Below are positions 1-7,962 of a DNA stretch of 64,000 nt, piece after piece; position 1 is the first letter of the stretch, and every line of letters begins with the position of its first letter. The position numbers were made by a program, and so were the translations under genes. Location of the stretch: contig JACQVR010000021.1 of assembly GCA_016209705.1 (NCBI GenBank), forward strand, positions 58,058 through 122,057, in the 5' to 3' direction. The stretch is from Planctomycetota bacterium (GTDB lineage: Bacteria > Planctomycetota > MHYJ01 > JACPRB01). The notes under the pieces were generated by a model. That model worked only from the letters and a program-made list of their open reading frames with translations, was not told the DNA's origin and did no database searches.

Positions 1-879
1 GTCCTTGTCCTTGACCTTGGCGCGGTTGTTCTCCGGCGCGTCCAGCACCTGCCCGTCCCGATTGCCCAGGAGGTTGTGGCCTTCCCAGGACAGCACGCGC
101 AGGTTCCGCCCCACGAACATCGGCGCCAGCACCGTCTTGACCAACGTCTCTCCGGTCTTGCCGTCCCGGCCGCAGTGGGGCACGCCGCGGCGCACCGCCA
201 GGTCGTCGAGGGACGGCAAGCTCGATCCGATCGACGCCGTGAAATTGACGTAGGGAAATCCCGCGTCGATCGCGGCGTACGCATAGAGCACGCTCGCCGG
301 AAAGAGGTCCTTGCGGTTCTCCTCCAGGAGCGCCGCCAGGGATTCCAGATACGAGAATTCGCGCGGAATCGATCGATCCGGCTCGGACGACGCCAGATTG
401 ACGACAATGACATCGTCCAATCTATGGCGCGCCTGGAATTCGCGCCAGTCCCGCTGTAGCGAAGCCACGATCTCCTTCAACGGCAGGTCGTCGCGGTCCG
501 GCGCCAGGGGCGAGAGTTTCCGGATCGCCTCGCCGCAGTTGAGCGTGACCCCCGGGCGGAGATCTGCGCTGGCCGCCAAGAGACCCGGCTTCGCGGCGTC
601 GAGGATTTCCCGCGTCAGCACCCCGTTCGCCTGGGCGTACTCCTCCGCGGCCTGCGCCCAGTCGCCGCCGCGCGCTTCATGGCCGCCGACGACCAGGTCC
701 GCGGGATCCAGCAATCCCGCGTTTTCGAAATCGGACGCGTCCGTCGCCAATCCCGTGGCGCCGGCCAGGCCCGCCTTCAGCGCCTCCAGACCCGTAGCCA
801 CAAGCGTGGCCACGGAGCCCAAGGCGCCCACCATCCAGACTCCGACCCGGCGCTCTTCGCCGGAAGGTTCATGGGACAT
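1..879 (-). CDS. ino1: Inositol-3-phosphate synthase, C-terminus cut by window edge
   Basis: NAD-dependent conversion of glucose 6-phosphate to 1L-myo-inositol 1-phosphate, the entry to inositol lipids and solutes; cytoplasmic. The 293 residues present show a Rossmann-type nucleotide loop near residues 12-27 (GVWMVGALGS) and the family signatures GRDGKTGETLVKT (about 237-249) and GHNLLGNRDGQVLD (about 267-280), which resemble the archaeal/thermophile branch rather than the eukaryotic one. The start ATG at 879 overlaps the end of the upstream gene by 11 bases, so the two are probably co-transcribed and translationally coupled. The remaining C-terminal part lies left of the window. Family assignment is firm; the exact start is less so. 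Confidence 0.88.
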   Translation of the reverse strand, partial: MSHEPSGEERRVGVWMVGALGSVATLVATGLEALKAGLAGATGLATDASDFENAGLLDPADLVVGGHEARGGDWAQAAEEYAQANGVLTREILDAAKPGLLAASADLRPGVTLNCGEAIRKLSPLAPDRDDLPLKEIVASLQRDWREFQARHRLDDVIVVNLASSEPDRSIPREFSYLESLAALLEENRKDLFPASVLYAYAAIDAGFPYVNFTASIGSSLPSLDDLAVRRGVPHCGRDGKTGETLVKTVLAPMFVGRNLRVLSWEGHNLLGNRDGQVLDAPENNRAKVKDKD

Positions 880-2080
880 ACTTCATCACCGCATTGAGAA
901 CGTTCAACACGTACGAGGTCACCAGCAGCGGATCGCTCTCCCACCACCGGGGATTCTCGTTCACCCACATTTTCTGTTCCTTCTGCACCTTCAAGAGCTG
1001 TTCCCCCAGCTCCGCGGCCCATTCGTGCTCCTTGCCGTCGAACGTCTTGAAGGTCTTCTCGCCCAGCGCGTCGAACGCGCGCGCCATCATGAGGTAGTAG
1101 TAAAAAAGCCCCTGGAGATGCGTGCGCTTGTCGTCGAACGGGAATCCCGGGTGCCCCTCGACGGAGTAGTTCTTCCGCACCCAGTCGACGGCCGCCTTCA
1201 CCCGCGGATCGTCCTTGGACAGCCCGGCATAGATGTACGTCTTGATCCCGTCGTAGGTCATCGAACCGTAACTCTTGATGACCTCCTTATCCACGACCTT
1301 GACGAATCCCGCCTTGTGCACGGAACGATCGGGATCCGCGGCGTAGAACAGGCCGCCGTCGTCGCCGACGGACAGGCCCTGTTCCTTGAGCTTGGCCACG
1401 AATTCGGGATCGTCGTTGGTCTCGCTGTTGTTCTGGCACCGCTCCACGTACTCCACCACGAGCTTCCAGAATGGGTCGTCCTTGGGAAGCCCGGATCGCT
1501 TCATCCCCTCCGCCGCGAACCCGGTGGTCGAGAGGTTCGGGATCGTGGGACGGGCGACGGGCCGTCCTTTCTCGTCCCTTCCGGGCTCCTGATCGCCGTA
1601 TCCCAGGCCTCCTTTGGCCAGTCCTTCCTTGAGCTGATTGTTCTTGAGATATCCGCGGGCATTGCCGATGGCGTCTTTCTGGTCCGGCGCCGCGATGCTG
1701 ATCGCCATGAGCCCGAGCGATGTCGTGTAGACTTTCAGGAACGATCCGCTCGGCCCTTCGCCGAAGCTTCCGTCGGTGTTCTGCTTGGACACGAGGAACG
1801 CGACCGCCTTCTCGACGGGGCTCTTGTATTTCTTGTCGACGCCGCCGGGCGCCTCGCCGAGCGCCGTCACGATCAGCGCCGTGTACGCTAGACTTGGCGC
1901 TCTCTGATCCTTCGGGCCGCTCATCCACGCCCCATCCTTGTCTTGCTGTTCCACCAGCCAGTCGGCGGCGCGTTCATACGCCTCCTTCAAGCGTTTCTCC
2001 AGCGGTTGATCCTGAACCGCAGCGGCCGCGGAGCCCCACGCCAGCGCGAGCGCCAAACCGAAGATTGAGATCTTTCTCAT
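869..2080 (-). CDS. Secreted squalene-cyclase/prenyltransferase-fold repeat protein
   Basis: A 403-residue exported protein. It starts with a clear signal peptide (MRKISIFGLALALAWGSAAAA) and then carries repeats of the alpha/alpha toroid type, seen as QxxDG followed by an aromatic residue: QQDKDGAWM near residue 46 and KQNTDGSFGEG near residue 98. Proteins of this kind are very common in Planctomycetota and their function is generally unknown; the classical cyclase DxDD catalytic motif is not evident, so enzymatic cyclase activity should not be assumed. The start is supported by a GGGAGG Shine-Dalgarno sequence just upstream. A MITE-like element now separates it from the membrane-protein gene with which it was probably once in an operon. 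Confidence 0.8.
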   Translation of the reverse strand: MRKISIFGLALALAWGSAAAAVQDQPLEKRLKEAYERAADWLVEQQDKDGAWMSGPKDQRAPSLAYTALIVTALGEAPGGVDKKYKSPVEKAVAFLVSKQNTDGSFGEGPSGSFLKVYTTSLGLMAISIAAPDQKDAIGNARGYLKNNQLKEGLAKGGLGYGDQEPGRDEKGRPVARPTIPNLSTTGFAAEGMKRSGLPKDDPFWKLVVEYVERCQNNSETNDDPEFVAKLKEQGLSVGDDGGLFYAADPDRSVHKAGFVKVVDKEVIKSYGSMTYDGIKTYIYAGLSKDDPRVKAAVDWVRKNYSVEGHPGFPFDDKRTHLQGLFYYYLMMARAFDALGEKTFKTFDGKEHEWAAELGEQLLKVQKEQKMWVNENPRWWESDPLLVTSYVLNVLNAVMKYVP

Positions 2081-2095
2081 GACCGCCTCCCTTAA

Positions 2096-2500
2096 GAGCC
2101 TATCTCAGTAGGCCTCGTGAGCCACGGCGGGCCGGGAAGCGAGGCGCGCAAAGCCACCCCTCCATCCGGGCCCGCCAGCGTCCCGTCCGCTGGCCTACTT
2201 TTTCTCATTCGATTCCGCTGCACCAATGCTATCTGCCTTCTATGCCGCCCTATGTACGCCGCGGACGGGACGCTGGCGGGTCGCGAGGAGGAGGCGAGAT
2301 CGATAGAGATCTGCCGACGACTCGCGACGTCGCACGCCGACGCTTCCCGGCCCGCCCCTTCGGGGTGGCGGCGGGGAGGGCTCGTTTGCAGCGTCGCGCC
2401 TCCACAGCGTATTTCTCCGTTAATACGCTTGCGTCGGCGCTCCTTGCATCCGCCCCCTCCGCGCCGTCACCGCGGCCACGATGCCTCCTGAGATAGGCTC
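2096..2500. mobile_element. MITE-like element, 405 bp, with terminal inverted repeats and TAA duplication
   Basis: The ends are near-perfect inverted repeats: the left end begins GAGCCTATCTCAGTAGGC and the complement of the right end begins GAGCCTATCTCAGGAGGC, agreeing at about 22 of the first 24 positions. Both sides are flanked by TAA (2093-2095 and 2501-2503), read here as a 3-bp target duplication. Inside are two further perfect inverted repeats: 20 bp (2171-2190 with 2261-2280) and 16 bp (2126-2141 with 2341-2356), plus a short palindrome at about 2407-2428. No convincing transposase gene is present. GAG termini with a TNA duplication are known for part of the IS5 family, so a non-autonomous relative of that family is the likely explanation. 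Confidence 0.72.
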
Positions 2501-3534
2501 TAACGTGAACGAAGCTCGTAATACCGACGCACCACGTCATCGTACTCGGGATCCCACGTCTTCTTGTCCCGCGCGGTTCCGGTCGCTTCGCCCGGGGTAG
2601 GCGCCACGACCGGCCCTCCGGGCGCCGCCGGCGCCTCGAATTGTCGCGGCCGGCCGGAAGGACCGCCCAGATCCCCTCTCGCCTGGGCGGCCAGCGCCCG
2701 CGCTTCCAGATCGTCCGGCGCGACGTCCGGCACCGTCACGCCCCGCCGCGCCAGCTCCCGGGTCGCGGAAGCTCCGGCGGCATCCAGCAGGTCGGCCAGC
2801 GCGCGCAGGGACTCGCCCCCCGCGGCGTTCGCGCCGGTCAACTCCCCTTGTTCCTTCCGGATGGCGACGGCCAGTTCGCGGGCCCCCACCGCCGCCTCCC
2901 GAATCCGGCCCATGTCGGTCGACCCCAGATCCTCCAGAATCTTCCGCGCCTTCTCGGCCCACTTCGGGTCCTCCAGCCGGCGGACGGCGGGAGCGAGCGC
3001 CGCCCATTCACGAGTCATCGCGCCGCGCAAGCCGGCGTCCGCCGTCGCGGGCGCTTGGCGACGATCCGGCGCCATCCACAAGGCGCCGAAGAGGGCCAGC
3101 GCCGGCGCCAGGAATCTGGCTTCGCCCGGCCACCGGAATCGGCCTACGGCCGCCGGGCGGGCGCGTCCCAACGCCTCCGACGCGTCCCGCACGACCGCCT
3201 CCGACAAGCCGCCGGCGGACGCGCATTCCAACGCGGTGGCGACCCGCTCTTCGAGTCCGAGCATCCGATCGAGCGTGGCCGCCGCGCGGCGCAAGTCCAC
3301 GCGTCGCGCCGCTTCGCGAATCGCGGCCGCCGCCGGCACCGCCGCCGCCGCCCACAGCACGGCGCGCGGCCAGGAAAATAGTTTAGAGGCGGCGAGGTAT
3401 CCCGAGGCGATCAGCGAGGCGTACAGGGACCACCTCACCGCCATCTCCAAAATCGCGGTTCGCTTCATTCGCGCGCGGGCCGCGCGCACTTCCGTTTCGA
3501 TTCTCCACACTCCGGCGTCCGTATCCGTCACCAC
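2500..3534 (-). CDS. Membrane protein of unknown function, two N-terminal TM segments
   Basis: No family recognised with confidence; the layout (two close N-terminal membrane helices, roughly residues 28-70, followed by a long alanine/arginine-rich, probably helical soluble part) recalls DUF4175-like planctomycete proteins, but that is a guess. The open frame extends to 3618, yet the extra codons read through a CACGGAG repeat, so I prefer a GTG start at 3534 (or 3531; an internal ATG at 3468 is also possible). The C-terminus is proline/glycine-rich. The stop codon TAG is formed from TA of the target site and the first G of the MITE-like element; without the insertion the gene would end TAA eleven bases before the next start. 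Confidence 0.6.
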   Translation of the reverse strand: MVTDTDAGVWRIETEVRAARARMKRTAILEMAVRWSLYASLIASGYLAASKLFSWPRAVLWAAAAVPAAAAIREAARRVDLRRAAATLDRMLGLEERVATALECASAGGLSEAVVRDASEALGRARPAAVGRFRWPGEARFLAPALALFGALWMAPDRRQAPATADAGLRGAMTREWAALAPAVRRLEDPKWAEKARKILEDLGSTDMGRIREAAVGARELAVAIRKEQGELTGANAAGGESLRALADLLDAAGASATRELARRGVTVPDVAPDDLEARALAAQARGDLGGPSGRPRQFEAPAAPGGPVVAPTPGEATGTARDKKTWDPEYDDVVRRYYELRSR

Positions 3535-3579
3535 GGGTTGCTCGGATCCTTCGTCATCACGAAGACGCCCGGATCGGAG

Positions 3580-3715
3580 CTCACAGAGGAGACGGAGAAC
3601 ACGGAGAGGAATAACCACAGAGGCACGGAGAAGATTACGCGGGGAGGAGATCCCCAGAAAATTTTCTCCGTGTCTCCGTGGTCGCGTTTCTCTCCGTCCG
3701 CTCCGATTCCTCCGG
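3580..3715. repeat. CACGGAG-type inverted repeat (locus 1 of 4)
   Basis: Left arm about 3580-3650 contains several ACGGAG units (GACGGAGAACACGGAG, GGCACGGAGAAGATT); right arm about 3661-3715 carries the complement (TTTTCTCCGTGTCTCCGTGG, then CTCTCCGTCCGCTCCG). The loop is only about 10-15 bases. It lies between two leftward genes. Same family as the repeats at about 28941-29193, 46186-46703 and 48121-48295. Confidence 0.8.
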
Positions 3716-3726
3716 GAACTCCCGGG

Positions 3727-4707
3727 TCATTTCGCCAACTCCGCCTCGAGCGCGGCGATCTCCCGCCACTCCACCTCCGTGGGAGCTCGAAAAATCACGC
3801 GCACTTTCGTCCCCGGTTCGGGCAACACCTCATAGTTGGCGGCGAACATCGTGTCGTCGTCGGCTTCCTCCAGAGGGTTCTCCAGCAGGCTGTAGCCCAC
3901 GAAGCGCCACGTCGTGATCACCAGGCGGCTCTCTGAAGCCGACAGAACCCGATTGGGCTTCTTGCCGCCCAGGGAGGCCAGATCCTCGACCGTCCGCATG
4001 GTGCCCACGTAGGACCATCCGACGCGCGGCATGGCGCTTTCCCGCTTGATGCTGATGACCACGTCTTCGGCCCGGTGGGTGACGGCTTTGCCTTGTTCAT
4101 CGGTCCATTGCACCAGCACGATAAGGCGCGCGCCTTGCGGCACCGTCGGATCGTTGAGCCGTTCGGGATTCGGTCCGCGCTGAAAGCCGCAGAAGGCGAA
4201 CGCCAGGTCGAGCGAGGAAACGTCGCAGTGAAGGCGAAGCGCGCTTTCGTGTTCTTTCCCGCTCCCTTCCGCGCAGGCCAGCAGTTCGATGATCTCGCGA
4301 TTCATGATCACCATGCCCTCGACGACGGCGCCCGTTCCGGTGACCTTGCCTTGCGCATCGCGCCGCTCATATTGATAACCGCCGGGAAACTTCACGAACC
4401 CGCGCTGATCGACTTCCTTTTCGTCCGAAGGATCGGGCCATGTGGGCTCTCCCTCCACCGGTTTCACCGCCAATTGCTCGCGGCGAAAGGCCTGCTCTTC
4501 TTGATTCGAAGCGGGCTCCGCCTCCTGGGTCGGTTCAACCCCCTTCTTGGATCCGCCGGGCGTTGGAGAAGGAGCCTGCGCGGGTTTCGCGCCGCTTGCG
4601 ACGTCTGCTGTCTTGGACGGCATCGGCGCCTTGGAATCCGGCTCGGGGGAACAGCTTGCAGCCAGCGCCCAACCCGCAACCCACAGGCAGTAAAGCGATC
4701 TCTTCAT
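3727..4707 (-). CDS. Predicted lipoprotein, unknown function
   Basis: A 326-residue protein starting with a lipoprotein signal (MKRSLYCLWVAGWALAASC, lipobox AASC at about residue 19) followed by a proline-, alanine- and glutamate-rich linker and a conserved-looking C-terminal globular part from about residue 85. The frame is open upstream to 4878, but the signal peptide fixes the start at 4707. No family recognised. It is separated from mcsB upstream by about 165 bases of lower-GC sequence that probably contains its promoter. Likely anchored to a membrane facing the periplasm. Confidence 0.7.
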   Translation of the reverse strand: MKRSLYCLWVAGWALAASCSPEPDSKAPMPSKTADVASGAKPAQAPSPTPGGSKKGVEPTQEAEPASNQEEQAFRREQLAVKPVEGEPTWPDPSDEKEVDQRGFVKFPGGYQYERRDAQGKVTGTGAVVEGMVIMNREIIELLACAEGSGKEHESALRLHCDVSSLDLAFAFCGFQRGPNPERLNDPTVPQGARLIVLVQWTDEQGKAVTHRAEDVVISIKRESAMPRVGWSYVGTMRTVEDLASLGGKKPNRVLSASESRLVITTWRFVGYSLLENPLEEADDDTMFAANYEVLPEPGTKVRVIFRAPTEVEWREIAALEAELAK

Positions 4708-4874
4708 GGTACATGCTGTGGCAATTTTCCGGCCACAAAACGCGGGCGTAACCATGCTGAACCCTTTCAACGCTGGAAGGTTGGAACTGATACGGACGGG
4801 GCGCGAAAAACGCATCGCAGGTGTATAGAAAATAGACAGCATTTCACTAAATGCGCAACACCGCCGGCGGAAGT

Positions 4875-5921
4875 TCAAGGCAATCGCTTGCGGATGAATT
4901 CGGCCCGGACCACATCGCGTTGCTCGGGATCCAGCGCTTTTCCTTCGATTTTCTGCAAATGGCTGGGTTGGGTGAATACGAAAAGCTCGTTGACGGCGGC
5001 CATGGGAACATGGGAAAGGAGTCCCAAATGCACGCCCAGCCGCAAGGCGGACAGCAATTCGATCGTTTCTTCCGAGGAGATGGTGCGGGCGTGCTTCAGG
5101 ATTCCGTAGGCGCGCCAGACCTTGTCTTCCACCTTGCGCGGCTCGTCGTGCAGCAGCTTATGGCGCCAGGACCGCTCGAACTTGAGCACTTCGGGGACGA
5201 CCTTCCTCATCTCGGAGAGGATGTCCTGTTCGCTCTTGCCCAGCGTGGCCTGATTGGAAATCTGGAAGAGATCGCCGACGGGCGAGGTCCCTTCCCCGTT
5301 GAGACCGCGCACCGTGTAGTTCAGTCGAGCGAGCGTCTGGAGAACCTTGTCCATTTGCTTGGAGATGACCGCGGCGGGCAAATGAAGCATGACCGAGACG
5401 CGCATCCCCGTTCCCACGTTCGTGGGGCACGCCGTGAGATAGCCGAATCGCGGATGAAACGCGTAGCTCAGACGCTTTTCCAGCTCCGTATCGGCCTGGT
5501 CGACCCCTTCCCAGGTCAGGTCGAGCTGCAATCCCGATCGCATGGCCTGAAGCCTGAGGTGATCCTCCTCGTTGACCATGATGCTGAGCGTCTCGTCGGA
5601 GTTGATCGCCACGCCGCGCTCGCCTTCCCCGACCGCGTGTTCCCGGCTGACCAGATGCCGCTCGAACAGGAGCTGGCGGTCGATCATGGGCATCCGCATG
5701 AGGGAAAGATACTGGAAGTCCCGCGTGGGGAACGCTTCCTGGAGCCTTCCGCGCACATACTGCTCGATCTGCGAGCGGGTCTCCGGATTGGCGACGGTCA
5801 GAAAGGGAAATCGGCTCAGGTTGCGGGCCAGTCGCACGCGCGTGGACACGACCACGTCGCCGTCGGGCCCGTTGCCCTTCAACCACTCACCGGATCGCTG
5901 GAGAAAGTCGTCCCACTTCAT
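4875..5921 (-). CDS. mcsB: Protein-arginine kinase McsB
   Basis: ATP:guanido phosphotransferase that phosphorylates arginine residues in proteins, marking them for Clp proteolysis in Firmicutes. The 348 residues cover the catalytic domain: the STRVRLARNLSRFPF nucleotide-binding segment near residues 27-41, CPTNVGTGMR (substrate loop with the catalytic Cys) near 151-160, and the McsB-specific GEGTSPVGDLFQISNQATLG stretch. Length matches the family. mcsA lies 127 bases upstream on the same strand, the conserved pairing. ctsR and clpC, the usual companions in Firmicutes, are absent from this window. Confidence 0.95.
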   Translation of the reverse strand: MKWDDFLQRSGEWLKGNGPDGDVVVSTRVRLARNLSRFPFLTVANPETRSQIEQYVRGRLQEAFPTRDFQYLSLMRMPMIDRQLLFERHLVSREHAVGEGERGVAINSDETLSIMVNEEDHLRLQAMRSGLQLDLTWEGVDQADTELEKRLSYAFHPRFGYLTACPTNVGTGMRVSVMLHLPAAVISKQMDKVLQTLARLNYTVRGLNGEGTSPVGDLFQISNQATLGKSEQDILSEMRKVVPEVLKFERSWRHKLLHDEPRKVEDKVWRAYGILKHARTISSEETIELLSALRLGVHLGLLSHVPMAAVNELFVFTQPSHLQKIEGKALDPEQRDVVRAEFIRKRLP

Positions 5922-6048
5922 GAATCGCCCGTATGAGTTTACTTCCTTCCTTGCGGGCGACCCTTCTCCGCTAAAGCTACGGAGGGCCTCCGAAGCCTTG
6001 GCGAAGGAGGCTCACCACGCCGCCCCCAGGTGGTACGTCGCAGGCGGC

Positions 6049-6543
6049 TCATTCGCTCAGCTCCGTTTCCAGCGTCTTGATCCGGTCGCGGATTTGCGCC
6101 GCCTTTTCGAAATTCTCCGATTTCACCACCGTTTCCAGCTCGCGCTTCAGCCGCACCAGTTCGGATTCCTTGCGCACCACGCTCTCGACCGTTCGCGGCG
6201 TTTTCCCGACGTGCTGGGTCGACTGATGGACTTTTTCGAGCAGCGGGAGCAGGCCCGCCTTGAACACTTCGTAATCGTTCGCGCAGCCCAGCCGCGTCTT
6301 GGCCTTGAACTCCGAATACGTGATGCCGCATTCCGGACACCGCAGCGATCCCGTTTCGCCTTTCCCCGCCTTGGGAACCTCCATGAGGTTGCCCAGGATG
6401 TCGGAGATGGAAAAAGTGAACTTCATGCCGATGCCGGCGGAGCGGGCGCATTCCTCGCACAGGTGAGCTTCCTTCTTGGTTCCGTTGACCACTTCGGTCA
6501 CATGAACCGTCGCTTGATTCTTGGAACACTTTCCGCAGATCAT
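6049..6543 (-). CDS. mcsA: McsA-like activator of protein-arginine kinase (UVR domain)
   Basis: Zinc-binding partner that activates McsB. The 164 residues show an N-terminal CxxC pair set (CGKC at 3-6, CEEC near 29-32), a second zinc-ribbon half (CPECG near 62) and a C-terminal UVR domain (about 125-160, LKRELETVVKSENFEKAAQI), the same helical hairpin found in UvrB/UvrC. Start ATG at 6543 immediately precedes CGKC, as in relatives. Upstream of mcsB and presumably co-transcribed with it. Confidence 0.93.
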   Translation of the reverse strand: MICGKCSKNQATVHVTEVVNGTKKEAHLCEECARSAGIGMKFTFSISDILGNLMEVPKAGKGETGSLRCPECGITYSEFKAKTRLGCANDYEVFKAGLLPLLEKVHQSTQHVGKTPRTVESVVRKESELVRLKRELETVVKSENFEKAAQIRDRIKTLETELSE

Positions 6544-6559
6544 GGGGAACTCACTTTTA

Positions 6560-7918
6560 TTATAGCGCCCGATCGCTGTTTTTCGCTTCTTTTGCGAGCG
6601 GCGTCGCTCCTCCCTCTTCCACGATCCGCTTTTCCCAGCGGATCAGTTCGGACACGCTCGCGAGCGTTCCTCCGGCGCGGATCTCCCCACGCAACCGATT
6701 CTCCTTTTCTAGAACGTCCATGGCGCGGTTGGCGATCTCCACCGCGCGCGCGCCCGGCACCCGGACGACGCCGCTGTCGTCCCCGATGATCCAGTCGCCC
6801 GGACTCACGGTCACGCCTCCGAGGCGCACCGGCACGTTGATCTCGCCGAACCCCTTGGGCTCTCCGGCGGTCGGGGTCAAGATGCGCGCCCACGCCGGGA
6901 ATCCCAGGGCGCGGATGGCGTCGACGTCCCGGATGGCGCCGTCGATGACCACGCCGGCGATTTTCCGCTGAAGGCAGGACTCGCTCGCCAGCTCGCCCCA
7001 CACCGCGGGGCCGCGCGAGCCCGCGTCGATCACGAGGACTTCGCCGGGCTTGGCCACGTCGATCGCTTCGACCGGTTTGGCCCAGTCCCCGGGATAGGTT
7101 CGCACGGTGACGCACGGCCCCGCCATCTTGCGGCCGGTCTGGAGCGGTATGAGTTCCGCCAGTTCCCCCGAGCGGTGCATCGCGTCGGAGATGTTGGGCG
7201 TGGAGACGGTTTCGAACAGGCGCCGGATTTCCTCTTCGGAACGCGCGCGCTTGTACAGATCGGTCGCCACGCCGACACCGTCCCGCATGGCCTTCAAGAT
7301 GAGACGGACGGCGTTCTCCGCGTCGGCGCTCTTGGTCACCGCGCCTCCGACGATGACGATGTCGGCGCCCGCTCGGACCACCTCGGCGGCCGTTTCGCTG
7401 TTGATGCCTCCTGCGACCGCGATGCGGATGTCCACGTGGGGTCGCAACCGGAGCAGTTCGGTGGTCGGATCGCCGCCGCGCATCTGGTCGTCGATCGGCA
7501 GATGCAATCCGACATGGTGCGCCCCCCATTCCTGGCACTTGCGCGCGAGTTCCACCTGGGCGTCCCCGTGAACGCCCAGAAGGTCGATGGCGACATCGAT
7601 CCCATAATTCCGTCCGGCGTCGATGCATTCCAGGATCGTGGCGTCGGAGCCGGTGCTGCACACTGTCGCGCAATTAGCGCCCGCCTTGGCCGCCGCTTCG
7701 AATTCCGCCCGGCCCGCGTCCAGCGTCTTGAGATCCGCGATGAGATAGGCGCGGGGGAACTCGCGGCGCAGCGCCCGGATGGCTTCCAGTCCTTCGCTCT
7801 TGATGAGCGGAGTGCCCGCCTCGATCCACTCGGCGCCGCCGCGGACCGCTTCCCGGGCGACCTTCAAGGCCCGGGTCAGTTCCAGGAAATCCAGCGCGAC
7901 TTGCAGGGTGGGTCCCAT
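6560..7918 (-). CDS. Bifunctional 3-hexulose-6-phosphate synthase / RraA-like aldolase fusion
   Basis: Residues 1-210 are an OMPDC/HPS-type TIM barrel: LQVALDF strand, DLKTLDAG (the Asp-x-Lys catalytic motif), GVHG and AGGINSET phosphate-binding loop, expected to condense formaldehyde with ribulose 5-phosphate or run the reverse reaction. Residues about 220-452 are an RraA/HMG-aldolase-like domain (STPNISDAMHRSGEL, DGAIRDVDAIR, the D-x20-R-D type motif). Such fusions are known mainly from archaea, annotated as hexulose-6-phosphate synthase/ribonuclease regulator. An alternative start at 7930 adds MMSA. It sits 16 bases upstream of mcsA's start and may share its transcript. Confidence 0.85.
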   Translation of the reverse strand: MGPTLQVALDFLELTRALKVAREAVRGGAEWIEAGTPLIKSEGLEAIRALRREFPRAYLIADLKTLDAGRAEFEAAAKAGANCATVCSTGSDATILECIDAGRNYGIDVAIDLLGVHGDAQVELARKCQEWGAHHVGLHLPIDDQMRGGDPTTELLRLRPHVDIRIAVAGGINSETAAEVVRAGADIVIVGGAVTKSADAENAVRLILKAMRDGVGVATDLYKRARSEEEIRRLFETVSTPNISDAMHRSGELAELIPLQTGRKMAGPCVTVRTYPGDWAKPVEAIDVAKPGEVLVIDAGSRGPAVWGELASESCLQRKIAGVVIDGAIRDVDAIRALGFPAWARILTPTAGEPKGFGEINVPVRLGGVTVSPGDWIIGDDSGVVRVPGARAVEIANRAMDVLEKENRLRGEIRAGGTLASVSELIRWEKRIVEEGGATPLAKEAKNSDRAL

Positions 7919-7962
7919 GGCGGACATCATAATAGCATAGGGCCGTCGCGCGCGCCGGAGGA

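Noticed and set aside
311..1891. A 526-residue rightward frame
   Set aside because: Antisense to the inositol synthase and the squalene-cyclase-fold genes, both of which have recognisable domains.
2250..2540. A 96-residue frame inside the MITE-like element as a transposase remnant
   Set aside because: No DDE motif or known transposase segment; it follows the element's inverted repeats in register.
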